A DNA stretch of 64,000 nt from Aliivibrio finisterrensis_A (GCF_004167675.1 NZ_SEZQ01000002.1), one strand, 5' to 3'. Shown: positions 42,451 through 52,626, numbered from the stretch's first letter. Notes: generated from the sequence alone by a model not told the origin. Made by a program: numbers and translations.

Positions 42451-45400
42451 TGTCTGCTTTGACAACCTATGATCACGAAATATATCTGTTAGGTGCTTAT
42501 TTTGATAAAACAGAAGATGAACAAGGTAATGAATTAGATAGAACTTGGCATCAATCATCTGATGTAACTGAGACTGATTTAAGAAATGTTCGTCCAATTC
42601 CGTTCACACCTGTTTTGATTAATGATGCTGAAAAGCCAGTATTATGGGGAACTAATAAAGACGGTTTACTGTGTCAACTGGGTTGTTTTGATGAGGGTGC
42701 CGTACCTGAAACTATAGCAAGGAAGCAAACCTTCTTACGCCATAAAGCACCATTAACCATTAATGAATTAGGTGAAAGTGAATCATATTCATTGACGTTT
42801 CCGCCATTAAATGTAATTGGGCAATTAGCGGAAACACACACCAATGTTAAAGCATTGAATGATGCTTTAACTGATATTTATTCTAATAAATTAATAAATT
42901 AAAAAATAAAAAAACGATTGAATTTACCATCAGTAAAATAAGTGTTGAGCAGTTAGCTGAACCCTATAAAGGGTTCGATAAACCGCTGACAGATGAACAA
43001 AATGATTACAATACTTGGTATGATAAAATTAAAGCGAGTGGAGTAACAGAAATTCAAGGCATTATTACTCCTGTTTTTCACTCAGTTGGGGTGGTATTCA
43101 GCAGTGATTTGTATGTGGGGGCAGAGGTTTCTCTTATTCAAGTGAAATCTAAACAAGACAATTCAGGTGAAGCAGAAAAAGTCTTGGCCACGAGTTTTAT
43201 CACTAAGCCTAACCCTAACCAAGAAAAAACAGATGAAGCTAAAGCTACACTACCGAGCGTAGTATTTAATTTTGATCCTACATTAATTGATGATGGCTAT
43301 TTTCTGCTTCGCACGCGTTTTTGGGTTGAAGAATATTTAGATAAACAAAAAGAAATATTAGAAGAAGATATAGAAGCTACTTTTCCTGATTCAGTAAAGC
43401 AAGGGCAACTAAAGTTTGAAGCTAGTATTGAGCATCCTGACAGCAAAACGGTACAAGACGTCTATACTTATGAACTGCTTGAAAAAGTCACTTTTAAACC
43501 GATAAGTGGTTTTGGTAAGCTGGCGATGGTATGCGGTGATTTAATCTCGCTTGAAGAGTGTCTAATTTATCAATATCCAACGGCATTACCTAGCTATTCT
43601 GATTTTATGACACAGCAAGGAAACCCTGTGGCGCTAAAAGGCACTGGTGTCGCCACGCTTGGTGTTGCATCCGCAGTGCAAAAGACAGCGCAATCTTACG
43701 CTCAAGGTTTTGCGACAAAAGGCATTGGTGTATTTGGTGATTTATCTAGCCAACAAATTGCGACCAGTGTGGCAAAAAATATTTGGGGTCAATTAACTGT
43801 TGAAGGTGTTTTACCAGAGCCGCTTACTGCAGGGGCGAGTTTCTTATTTGGGTTGCAATCGGTCAAAGAGGCGCGTGATGCGTTTACTGATGCAGTTAAG
43901 CTCACCGAAAGAGTACAACGATTTAATTTAACTGCTCCACAAACTTTTGGAAGAATGGTGCGTAACGGTTTTGCTAATAAAACGTTTATGCAGAATGCGC
44001 TAAAAGAGATGAAAGAAAACTTTCAAGAGCATGGGACATCCGTTAGTACTCGAAATCTCGCTGCAAGTTGGTTTGAAGGAAGTGCTTATAAAAAATTGGC
44101 TAAAGGCTTACCTATTATAGACAGTATTGGCAGTATGTATGATTTTTATCAGCTAGTAGATAAACAAGGAGAATTAGAGAAAAAATCGACTAAAGAACAA
44201 GAAAACTTTGATAATGCAACCACAGATTATTTGCAAAAAATTGCGATGGTAAAAGCTGAGGCGGACTGGGCTAAGCAGCTTTCAGATGCCATTAATATTT
44301 TGAATAATGACGGTAAGGAGCAAATTGCTCGTATTATTACGCAAGGCTCTCGTGCGATTATTCATATTAACTTCAAATTTAATTCGTCGGAGCTACCAAA
44401 TACAGGTACGACATTACGTAGTGATATCGATAAAGTTTGTGAGAAAATTGCAGAACTACTAAAAACACACCCAGATTATCGAATTCAAATCGATGGGCAC
44501 GCAGGGCGAATTGGCAGTGATAAGGCGAATAAAACGATTGCTGAGGATCGCGCGAAGCAAGTTGAGCAGGCAATTTTAGATAAAGCGAAAGAAGATAAAA
44601 CATTACCTGAGCGTATTATTACTTTGTCACATGGCAACACTCAACCAATAAGTGCAGGCAACGCTAAAGTTGCTATGAGTGAAACGGGGGACGATTCAGC
44701 GTTAGCGGAAGATAGACGTGTTGAAATAAGCCTATTGCCTCCAACCTACTCATTGGCTTTGCCTCCTAGCCGAACAGGTATGATTGACTTAGAGAAAGTT
44801 CGTCAAGCAAAACAGGCGATTGATGTTGGATTAGATAATAATCAAAAAGAGCAAATATCAGCAGTATTCAACTCTTTAATGGGGGTGGCAATGTTAACCC
44901 CTATCGCCCCTGTCGCGGCTGGGGTTATGTTAATTAAAGAGGGTGCTACTATTGCAGACAGTGGGTTAAGCTTTTTAGATTCAATATTAACAGAAGGGGC
45001 TTATAAGGATTTTAAAGCCAAATATAAGAACGTTAATGAGCTAAACCAGTTAGGTAAAATTCACATTGAAGTATTGCAACAGTATCGTGGATTTAAGGTA
45101 AAAATTGAACAGCAGTTAACGAAAAAAGAAGAGGTAGAAGCGTTTCTAAAGGCGAATAAAACATCAGAAGAATTACAAAAACGCTTCTTACTTCGAGCTT
45201 TGGCGTTAAATGGTTTAATTGAATTACTTGCCAGAATATCGCTAGGGAGTAGCTCAAATAGTGATTATAAAAAAGAACTCATAAGCGATCGAGTTCAAGA
45301 CTACATAGAAACTTATATTCTTAATGATAATTGGGAAGCCCCTCAGTCGTCTTACAATACCATGGCTCAGAATTGGCTGAACCGAGTGAGAGATGATAAA

Positions 45401-47254
45401 ACTGGCGCATCGCAAGCACGCTCTTTCTTTGTGGAATATGCCAATAAGAATAAGAAAGCAACGTTGGATGAAGCAACGAAACATTTAGTTAAACGAGCTA
45501 AAATTCAAGGTACGTTTAATACCGGGTTCCCTGTGCAAACCAGTTTGTATATGGATGACAAAGAGAATGGTTTTGTTGATTTTGTTAAGTTGTTTAACAA
45601 TACAGCTCAAGAGTTAAAATCAGACGATATTGGTTTTAGTCGTTTATTGGTACTTAACGATCGAGATGATGATAAATCATGGATGCCTTATTCAGAGTGG
45701 AAAGAAGAAGGTAAAACAAACCGTATCACACCATTCACTCGTGTTAAGTTACAAGTAGTATTAACCAAAGACGCTTCAGAAGATGCGAAGAAATTCTTTA
45801 AAGCAACATTAAGTTATGGTTGTGATCGTGGCTGGCTTGATGTTGATGGCCCTCAATATCAAGTCTTGTTATCAGCAAAAGAAGTGTCTGATTTAACCGT
45901 GTGTGGACCATCAGATAAAGAATTGACGCCATACTACAAACAACAATTAGGCGATGACTATGCAGCGGATAAAGACGAGAAACAAACGTTAACCGCTGTT
46001 GAGTTTGAACCTACTTATTGGTTTGGTGAGTATGAAATCCCCGGTCTTAAACCTCTGTTTTCTGGTTATTGGTATGAAAATTTTGATACGTGGAAACAAG
46101 ATGGTAAATACAAAGGTCTGTCGTATTTCTTTAAGCTGAATCAGCATAAAGTTTCGATAGAAAAACTGGACGTTGGTGGCGTGCTTTACGATATGATCAA
46201 TATTCACTATGGCATTGATGACAACAATACCTATGGAAGTGTTGATACATCAACTAAACCGTTATATCTCTTTGATGGGTTAGGTAATAAAAGTGCGGTA
46301 ATTAATGAGGCTGATTTACTCGTTGAGAGCTTTGTTAAAGCGAATGAAAGTAGTAAAGGTGCAGGTAAAAAGCCCTATATAGAAGGAAATATCACATCGC
46401 TTGCGGCGTTAAATATAGGAAATAAATTTGAATGGTTTGATAAACAAAAGCCAATTAGTTCTCAACAGTTTGATTGGAGTAAAGAGCAACCTACATCGAT
46501 TTATGTGGCTTTATTAGCAGATAAAGATAACCGTGAAGATTACAAGAGTATTGGTTTCAATCTTGATAAGATCACAATGCAGTTAAAGTTAAGTATTGAA
46601 GGGCAAGACTCAGTGCTTATAAAAGCGAACTCAAAGGGAAAAGGGCCAAGTTACTTTAGCTCTCTTCATCATGTAATGGATATTAGCTATAAGATCAATT
46701 ATGGCTATCACTCTTCTCAGCCTGCTTACAGTGATATTAAAACGAAAGAAGCTGAATTAAATATAGATGGAAAATATAAGAGTGAGTTATTAGCCTTTTC
46801 TTCTATGGTTGTCAAAGAAGTTATGCAAGCACCTGAACTTTTTCTCAATCAGATAGGGTCTAAAAAGCTGTATGTAATAAAGTTTGATTTGGACTATATC
46901 TCGCCAACAGGTAAAAAGGTAAAAGGATTAAGACCGTTTGGCCCGATCTTAGATAATATGAGCGGTGAGATCTATTCTTCTGAATTACGTCTTTTTGGGG
47001 TGTACCAAGAAGGAATTGATAAGAGATATAGTAAATATTTTACAGGTTCTCCACTAGCGCTTAGGCTCCCAAAAAGTAAGCGTTTTTATGGCAATGATTT
47101 ACCTTGGACCCAAGAGGGTCATGAATTAGAGAAGTTAAATATATCAGCACAAGCGAAATGGAAAGAGTTAAAAAATGAAGATCCTAAAAAGCAGGTAGAA
47201 TGGTTGAAGCGTTGGATAGAGGATAATCCTGAAAGTCTATCTGCTCCTGATTAG
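42450..47254 (+). pseudogene. Giant OmpA-domain protein gene, split by a frameshift
   Basis: Frame 1 runs from ATG 42450 to a stop at 42900-42902 (150 aa, MSALTTYDHEIYLLGAYFDK). The -1 frame is open from 42890 to 47254. Its first 67 codons before the first usual start (GTG 43091) look coding (TIEFTISKISVEQLAEPYKG). Together they make one ~1,600-codon gene interrupted in an AT run. Contents: an N-terminal region without signal peptide, Ala/Gly-rich hydrophobic stretches, and an OmpA-like peptidoglycan-binding domain near codons 425-555 of the downstream part (IDGHAGRIGSDKANKTIAED; DRRVEISLLPP). A hydrophobic segment (GVAMLTPIAPVAAGVMLIKE) and a long unknown C-terminus follow. Strains without the shift may make the full protein. 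Confidence 0.65.
43091..47254 (+). CDS. Downstream part of the giant OmpA-domain protein (1387 aa if started at GTG)
   Basis: The portion that could still be translated separately, from GTG 43091, although no good ribosome binding site precedes it. It carries the central OmpA-like domain (about 425-555), which normally binds peptidoglycan and usually sits at a C-terminus; here about 830 residues follow it. Those residues include two hydrophobic segments near 590-635 and beta-rich segments with repeated Tyr/Trp/Asp. No catalytic motif was recognised. It could be a large secreted effector or surface protein linked to the cell wall; this is speculation from architecture and from the adjacent lipoprotein. 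Confidence 0.55.
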   Translation: MVFSSDLYVGAEVSLIQVKSKQDNSGEAEKVLATSFITKPNPNQEKTDEAKATLPSVVFNFDPTLIDDGYFLLRTRFWVEEYLDKQKEILEEDIEATFPDSVKQGQLKFEASIEHPDSKTVQDVYTYELLEKVTFKPISGFGKLAMVCGDLISLEECLIYQYPTALPSYSDFMTQQGNPVALKGTGVATLGVASAVQKTAQSYAQGFATKGIGVFGDLSSQQIATSVAKNIWGQLTVEGVLPEPLTAGASFLFGLQSVKEARDAFTDAVKLTERVQRFNLTAPQTFGRMVRNGFANKTFMQNALKEMKENFQEHGTSVSTRNLAASWFEGSAYKKLAKGLPIIDSIGSMYDFYQLVDKQGELEKKSTKEQENFDNATTDYLQKIAMVKAEADWAKQLSDAINILNNDGKEQIARIITQGSRAIIHINFKFNSSELPNTGTTLRSDIDKVCEKIAELLKTHPDYRIQIDGHAGRIGSDKANKTIAEDRAKQVEQAILDKAKEDKTLPERIITLSHGNTQPISAGNAKVAMSETGDDSALAEDRRVEISLLPPTYSLALPPSRTGMIDLEKVRQAKQAIDVGLDNNQKEQISAVFNSLMGVAMLTPIAPVAAGVMLIKEGATIADSGLSFLDSILTEGAYKDFKAKYKNVNELNQLGKIHIEVLQQYRGFKVKIEQQLTKKEEVEAFLKANKTSEELQKRFLLRALALNGLIELLARISLGSSSNSDYKKELISDRVQDYIETYILNDNWEAPQSSYNTMAQNWLNRVRDDKTGASQARSFFVEYANKNKKATLDEATKHLVKRAKIQGTFNTGFPVQTSLYMDDKENGFVDFVKLFNNTAQELKSDDIGFSRLLVLNDRDDDKSWMPYSEWKEEGKTNRITPFTRVKLQVVLTKDASEDAKKFFKATLSYGCDRGWLDVDGPQYQVLLSAKEVSDLTVCGPSDKELTPYYKQQLGDDYAADKDEKQTLTAVEFEPTYWFGEYEIPGLKPLFSGYWYENFDTWKQDGKYKGLSYFFKLNQHKVSIEKLDVGGVLYDMINIHYGIDDNNTYGSVDTSTKPLYLFDGLGNKSAVINEADLLVESFVKANESSKGAGKKPYIEGNITSLAALNIGNKFEWFDKQKPISSQQFDWSKEQPTSIYVALLADKDNREDYKSIGFNLDKITMQLKLSIEGQDSVLIKANSKGKGPSYFSSLHHVMDISYKINYGYHSSQPAYSDIKTKEAELNIDGKYKSELLAFSSMVVKEVMQAPELFLNQIGSKKLYVIKFDLDYISPTGKKVKGLRPFGPILDNMSGEIYSSELRLFGVYQEGIDKRYSKYFTGSPLALRLPKSKRFYGNDLPWTQEGHELEKLNISAQAKWKELKNEDPKKQVEWLKRWIEDNPESLSAPD

Positions 47255-47269
47255 AGAGAAATGTTTTAG

Positions 47270-47321
47270 TAAGCATCGCCGGTATTACCTAGTGAGGAAA
47301 TAGGCTGTTGGTGCTTACTAT
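47270..47321 (+). terminator. Imperfect hairpin after the giant gene
   Basis: AGTAAGCATCGCC pairs imperfectly with GGTGCTTACT across a 25-30-base loop. There is no strong T run, so it is only a possible terminator. Confidence 0.4.
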
Positions 47322-47456
47322 TTATACATCCATATAGCGTGTAAAGCTTAAAACTTGCAAATTGTGCTTAAATATCATGCAATCAATTAGTTAAGTATAA
47401 AAAAGTGCTTTACCTCAGCGCTCAGTGTGGCATTATCTATTTCGTTCCGACGATGT

Positions 47457-47531
<75 letters not shown>

Positions 47532-47640
47532 ATCTCTTCTCATCCTCCTTAAGAGATTGTTCCTGATTTAAAATTCCAATTTATTGAAAATGAAGCGCTT
47601 AATAGCGTGTTTTTTTGTATCTGTTACTTTTTATAAAACA

Positions 47641-47805
47641 AATACCAATCTACATAAGTATTTGATCATTCTTGCTTGTTAAAATCGATTATATCTGCGT
47701 TATAAATTTTGTAATTAGATCCACTAGTTACTGTAATTTATATCTTGCTCTAATCGATTTTTCCTACGCAATTATCTGAACAGATACTTATCCAGAATGG
47801 TATTA
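47641..47805 (+). repeat. Dispersed intergenic repeat, copy B (165 bp, complete)
   Basis: Starts AATACCAATCTACATAAGTA and ends CTTATCCAGAATGGTATT, with imperfect inverted termini. It is about 95% identical to copy A by eye. It is followed at 47806-47820 by a second end-like sequence (ATTGGTATTA), as if another copy were partly nested. Non-coding; MITE-like. Confidence 0.88.
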
Positions 47806-47928
47806 TGCAGATTGGTATTATTTACTGTGATTTTATATTACACAAAAAAAAGAACCCCACTTCGAAAAGTAGGGTTCTTATTCATTTAGATATGTTAGAT
47901 AACGAATTATCTAGATAACGTAACCAAA

Positions 47929-50900
47929 TTATTGTGGGTTAAGACCTAGTTGCTCTAGAACCAGTTTAAAGTTAGCACGACGTTCTTTAACGTTATGAAC
48001 TTCACCAGTAGAACACACTAAATCAGGACAACCACGGTTTACGATACCAGAAACATCATCGATAAAGTCAGTGCCTTTCATACCGCTATCAACATACTTC
48101 TTAAGTTCGTTGTGGTAGTTCCAGTTACCGTACTGACCAGACTCATCAGGGTATGCTTGTACTGAAGTAACCCAGTAGAATAGACCTGCAATCCACTTGA
48201 TTTCTTTGTTCTCTTCAGAGCTACAGATTAAGCCTGGGTTCGAACAGAAATCTAGTTGAGCGTATAGCGGGTTCTCTGGTGGTGCTTCAACAACAACACC
48301 ATCAATTGTTTTACCAATTGTCTCAGGGTCAACGTGTGAACGACCTAAGTAGTGGTTAAGTGTACCGAAGTTTTGACGACCAGTGGTTTGAATTACACCA
48401 CGGCCCCACCAACCACAACCTTCAACGTCTTCTTGGCTGCTGCCATCCCAAATGAACTTACCTGCTTTTTGGTCAACGTATGTTTTACAATCATCACGTT
48501 CCCATACTTGCTTAGAAATATCTACAGAAGTCGGTTTGTCGTTACAGTGACCACTGTTTGTCCAGCGACCAACGTTACCGTTAACCAGTAAGCCACGCTC
48601 TTCAAGTACTGCATTTGGTGCTGCAAATACTGGAGCTGGTGCGCCATACCATTTTGCATGAGTTAGTGCACTTACTTCCATTTTATCATCACGAGGACAA
48701 GAGTAAGCGTGATCTAAACCAGAGATAGGGTTAACACCGTAATCTGCGTATTTTTGTTCAAGTTGACCACAGCTTGCCGACATTGGATAATCTGTCGCTG
48801 CACCGTATCTAATCTCAGCCCAGTTGTTCTCATCACATGCGTTGTAACGAATCGTTTCTTGCATACTTTGAGCTAGGAAGGCAGCAATCGCTACTTTCGC
48901 GTATTTGATGTTGGTTGCATCATCAACGCTTTCATCTAGTAGCCAGAATTTGTTACCCGCAACACCCACGTTATGCATTGCATTCAGACCTGTCATGAAG
49001 TCGGTCCACTTATAAACAGTAGACGGAACCCATTGTGATTCAGGTGTTTCGTACAAGAATGCCGTGTTGTTCATTGTCTCTTCAGCGTCAGCCAATTCAC
49101 GGTTTAACGCGTCAATAATAGTTAATTGACCATTCTCTGTTGATTCACCAACGTAGTAAAGTGGTGTTTTAGCTTTTTTGTATTCTTCGATTTCAGCCGT
49201 TAAGTTTGCTGTATCTTTATCAAATACGATAGCAAATACGTTGCTGAACGCAGCTTTACGCACTTGTGGTTTGCTTGCATTATCACCCATGAAATAAGCA
49301 GAAGCTTGATCTGTAGGGATATTGTTTAGCATTACAGGTGTTTTAACAAAATCAGAAACTTGCTTAACGTACTCTAGTGCATTGTGCCATTGGTCGCTAG
49401 TTAGAGCGGCCGTTGAGCTTGACTTAGTGAACGCAATGAAATCAGCTTTAGTTGCAACATCTGCTTTGAACAACTCTAGTTTGTCTAGTAGATCAGCGCT
49501 GTAGTTAGATGCTTCATCCCAAACAGATTGTCTGCCAGAGTGAGTATCAAACGCGAAATCACCAATGCTTAGAGACCAACCGTAGTTTGCTTCTGGTGCT
49601 AGCGTAGAGATGATTAGGTGGTGCGCATTAGCCCAGCCTTTCAAGTCATTGCTAAGCGCGTTGATATCGTCGATGTCAATCTTGTTGCCAGTGATATCCA
49701 TCGCTTTAGTTAGCGATTCTTTAACCGCAATGCTGTTTGAAGACAATGCTTTATCTTGCGTTGCTTGATCAAGAACATCAGTGTTGATGATGATTGATGC
49801 AGAGCCAGCTTGTGCCGCTTCATTAATGATAGATACAAACGTACTTGTTAGCTTATCAAAATCAGCTAAATCAGCACTGTTGCTTGCTTCAATAGTTAGC
49901 ATTGCTGGTGCCGCAGACGATGGGCTAGCAACGACTAACGTGTTTGGCCAACCAGCGACTTCTAGACGAACTGGGTCCATTGGGTTTGGTAGAGAAAGAA
50001 GCGGTGCTGTACCCGGTTCTGTACCATCACAATTTAGGTGAAGAGCCCATGAATCATCGCTACCAGGAACAGACTTAGTCCAGTAGATCGCAGAGTAAGC
50101 GATGTTTTTATTAACCATGATGTCACCGCCAGTCGCGTGATCACCACGAGTCCAGTCAGGGTAAACATTAAAGTCTTTACATAAGTCACCTGGAGTTACA
50201 GGCGGCTCTACAGGTGGCTCTACCACATCTTCTTCAACAGTGATTTTTACACTTGTTGTAGATGAAAGATCTTGAGCATCAGTAGCGATAGCTTTCAGCG
50301 TTACGTTACCAGCTTGAGTAGGCTGAAAATTACACGCAAATGTGTTGGTATTAGCAGCGTCAAACGAACAGATTTCTTTGTTGTTTGCAGTAACAACCAG
50401 TGTCGTTAAATCGTTATCTGCATCTGTTGCATTAACAGAGATAGCAACGCTTTCAGTTACATTGATTGTCGAGCCATTAGTTGGGGTAACAAATTTAACT
50501 ACAGGCGCAACGAAATCTTCAGTTACTTCTGCTTCTACAACAACAGATACTGATTTTTGTTCGATTTTTTGGTTATTTTTGTCGAATACAAATACGTTAA
50601 CTACCGCATTACCTGCTTCAACTGGAGTCCAAGCGTGAGAGTACTGAGTGTTGTTCTCGTTAACTGCTTTTTCAGCTAGTTTTGTGTTGTTTACCCAAAA
50701 CTCAACTTTAGCTGCTTGGTTACCATCAACATGAGCATTGATAGCAATCATTTCATTTGCTTGAACAACTTGACCAGCTGTTGGAGCAAGAATAGACAGT
50801 TCAGTTTCTTCTGGCTCTGGCTCTGGCTCAGGATTAACTGGCTCGTCAGAACATTCAGTTAGTGACCAGAACCACGAACTTGCGCTTGGCGTTTCCCAAA

Positions 50901-51324
50901 CACCTGGGTTGTTTTGAGCGATAAAACACTGGTTGTCATATGAAACTACGTCGCCATTTGAAACTTGAGTTTTACCTGGGATAAATGGAATAACATCGCC
51001 TAAATCTGGGTCTGGCGTTGGATCTGGATCTGGTGTCGGCTCTGGATCTGGATCTGGCGTTGGGTCAGGATCTGGACCTGGTTCGCCTGAGCACACAGCG
51101 ATATCCCAGAACCATGAATCTGCAGTTGGAGATTCCCATACACCTGGGTTGTTTTTAGCAACAAAACAATCACCATTGAAAGAAACCATATCTCCATTTT
51201 GAACTTTTGTTTCACCTGGAACAAAAGTAACAATGTTAGACGTTAAATTTATATCAGCGGCGTATAGATACCCACTGAACATAACGCTAGTAATAGCGGC
51301 TGTTATTTTATTTATTTTTCTCAC
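47929..51324 (-). CDS. Secreted multidomain GH19 chitinase
   Basis: 1131 aa. Signal peptide (to about residue 23), two CBM5/12-type chitin-binding modules (about 28-80 and 112-160, each with NNPGVWE and a SWFW core) joined by an acidic Pro-Asp repeat linker, two Ig-like domains (about 175-370), and a third chitin-binding-like region (about 380-435, AIYWTKSVPGSDDSW). A middle domain of unknown type (about 440-760) comes next. The C-terminus is a GH19 chitinase/lysozyme-like catalytic domain (about 780-1131): AAFLAQSMQETIRYNA with the likely catalytic Glu, and GCGWWGRGVIQTTGRQNFGT. It degrades chitin outside the cell. GTG start. The long upstream gap suggests complex regulation. Confidence 0.9.
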   Translation of the reverse strand: MRKINKITAAITSVMFSGYLYAADINLTSNIVTFVPGETKVQNGDMVSFNGDCFVAKNNPGVWESPTADSWFWDIAVCSGEPGPDPDPTPDPDPEPTPDPDPTPDPDLGDVIPFIPGKTQVSNGDVVSYDNQCFIAQNNPGVWETPSASSWFWSLTECSDEPVNPEPEPEPEETELSILAPTAGQVVQANEMIAINAHVDGNQAAKVEFWVNNTKLAEKAVNENNTQYSHAWTPVEAGNAVVNVFVFDKNNQKIEQKSVSVVVEAEVTEDFVAPVVKFVTPTNGSTINVTESVAISVNATDADNDLTTLVVTANNKEICSFDAANTNTFACNFQPTQAGNVTLKAIATDAQDLSSTTSVKITVEEDVVEPPVEPPVTPGDLCKDFNVYPDWTRGDHATGGDIMVNKNIAYSAIYWTKSVPGSDDSWALHLNCDGTEPGTAPLLSLPNPMDPVRLEVAGWPNTLVVASPSSAAPAMLTIEASNSADLADFDKLTSTFVSIINEAAQAGSASIIINTDVLDQATQDKALSSNSIAVKESLTKAMDITGNKIDIDDINALSNDLKGWANAHHLIISTLAPEANYGWSLSIGDFAFDTHSGRQSVWDEASNYSADLLDKLELFKADVATKADFIAFTKSSSTAALTSDQWHNALEYVKQVSDFVKTPVMLNNIPTDQASAYFMGDNASKPQVRKAAFSNVFAIVFDKDTANLTAEIEEYKKAKTPLYYVGESTENGQLTIIDALNRELADAEETMNNTAFLYETPESQWVPSTVYKWTDFMTGLNAMHNVGVAGNKFWLLDESVDDATNIKYAKVAIAAFLAQSMQETIRYNACDENNWAEIRYGAATDYPMSASCGQLEQKYADYGVNPISGLDHAYSCPRDDKMEVSALTHAKWYGAPAPVFAAPNAVLEERGLLVNGNVGRWTNSGHCNDKPTSVDISKQVWERDDCKTYVDQKAGKFIWDGSSQEDVEGCGWWGRGVIQTTGRQNFGTLNHYLGRSHVDPETIGKTIDGVVVEAPPENPLYAQLDFCSNPGLICSSEENKEIKWIAGLFYWVTSVQAYPDESGQYGNWNYHNELKKYVDSGMKGTDFIDDVSGIVNRGCPDLVCSTGEVHNVKERRANFKLVLEQLGLNPQ

Positions 51325-51678
51325 TGCTTTTTCTTCTTTTTATTTATCTTATTTAGATAAATTTATTAATTATTAAAGGTGTGCGATGGATAGATTGTCT
51401 TATCATTCGCGTCCTTACCTATGATTGACAGGTCTACTTTCCCATCATGTATACGGTGGTAGAAAACTTAAATTCTACGGTCAAGCATGAGGTAGTAAGT
51501 TGGACTCTACCCATTCAAAATTCATATACTAATATCTAACTGATAGTTAAACTGAATTTTCTAGCATTTTAATCAGAAGAAATATTATGGAAATTAAAAT
51601 CTTGCAAAAGTGTGATCTTGCTTCTAAATTAACTCTTGGAATTTATTTTGCAATATGTAGTTGTCCGTTTTTTGACGT

Positions 51679-51711
51679 AAAAGTCAGTTTTTTGTTGTTA
51701 TTTTGACTTTT
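51679..51711. promoter_or_regulatory. Inverted repeat upstream of the chitinase gene
   Basis: AAAAGTCA (51679-51686) and TGACTTTT (51704-51711) are perfect 8-bp arms 17 bp apart, about 355 bp before the chitinase start. TGAC also occurs just upstream (51673), giving overlapping symmetry. The rest of 51325-52095 holds no gene that could be supported. Confidence 0.35.
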
Positions 51712-52095
51712 CGTTAGTGATATTTCTTAAATGTCAAACCTCTAATGTGTATATTTTTGTGTTAAAAAGTAAACTTATATTTCAAAAATGAAAATTAAGG
51801 ATTGATAAGATAAATAAGTTCTATCCGTAGGCATTTTTACTAAACGTGAAGGGTTTATGCACTGCGGCATATTATTAGCAGATATTGGTTATCGAGTATG
51901 TTAACCAGTTAGGATGATCAGTTATTCATTACAATTGGTATTAATAACGATATACGAAGTATAGAGAGAGGAGTTATAAAATAGGTGGTAAGTGTATTTT
52001 GATTAAGAGTTGAAAAAATAAAGCAAGCTTAATTGAGTGGGGTGGTCAGTGGCTTGCTCTGATTTTTTGTTTATCTTTCTTATAATTGTCAACAA

Positions 52096-52626
52096 TCAAT
52101 TAGTATTTGCGATTAAAGAAATTGCACCAATATAACAACTAGCAACGCATTCACCACACCCATTACATGAGTTGCTAAGTGTTGGCAGATGATTGGTTTC
52201 TATCATTATGGCATTATTAGGGCAATCGTCTTTGCATTCTTGGCAATTATCAAATAATCGAGCATTGCAACTATGACTAAACTTAGGCCTCCATCCTGTA
52301 TCTTTGTTATTGAGTAGATTAAGAGCCTGCGTTGGACAAGCTTCAATGCATGCTTGGCAGAAGGTGCAATGATTTAGACTTAAATCCATTTGTGGTCCAT
52401 TCGCCGTCATTGCAATAATACCTTGTGGGCAAATAGTCACACATTCAGAGCAATGGTTGCACATGCGTTCAAACAGTGATGATTCAACAGCACCAAGAGG
52501 GCGTCCAGCATTTACTTTAGAGGCTCCCGTTTCTTCTATTGATTGTGTCACCCCTCGAGAAACTGCCTTAAAAAAACCGCGACGACGGTTATCAACCTCT
52601 GTTAATTCATCACGATGTAATTTCAT
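52096..52626 (-). CDS. NapF-like 4Fe-4S ferredoxin-type protein
   Basis: 176 aa with several 4Fe-4S motifs: CNHCSECVTICPQG (about 56-69), CTFCQACIEACPTQ (about 88-101), a partial CQECKDDCPNN (about 131-141) and CNGCGECVASCY (about 153-164). The N-terminus has an RRRGFF motif but no clear signal peptide, as in NapF, a cytoplasmic maturation ferredoxin for molybdoenzymes. It is encoded immediately after the TorD-like gene (divergent from dmsABC), so it likely helps assemble or feed the DmsA-type reductase. Confidence 0.85.
   Translation of the reverse strand: MKLHRDELTEVDNRRRGFFKAVSRGVTQSIEETGASKVNAGRPLGAVESSLFERMCNHCSECVTICPQGIIAMTANGPQMDLSLNHCTFCQACIEACPTQALNLLNNKDTGWRPKFSHSCNARLFDNCQECKDDCPNNAIMIETNHLPTLSNSCNGCGECVASCYIGAISLIANTN

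Noticed and set aside
42890..42902. Programmed -1 frameshift site in the giant gene
   Set aside because: No X-XXY-YYZ heptamer occurs before the stop, and the A-run lies at and after the stop codon, so a mutation is the simpler reading.
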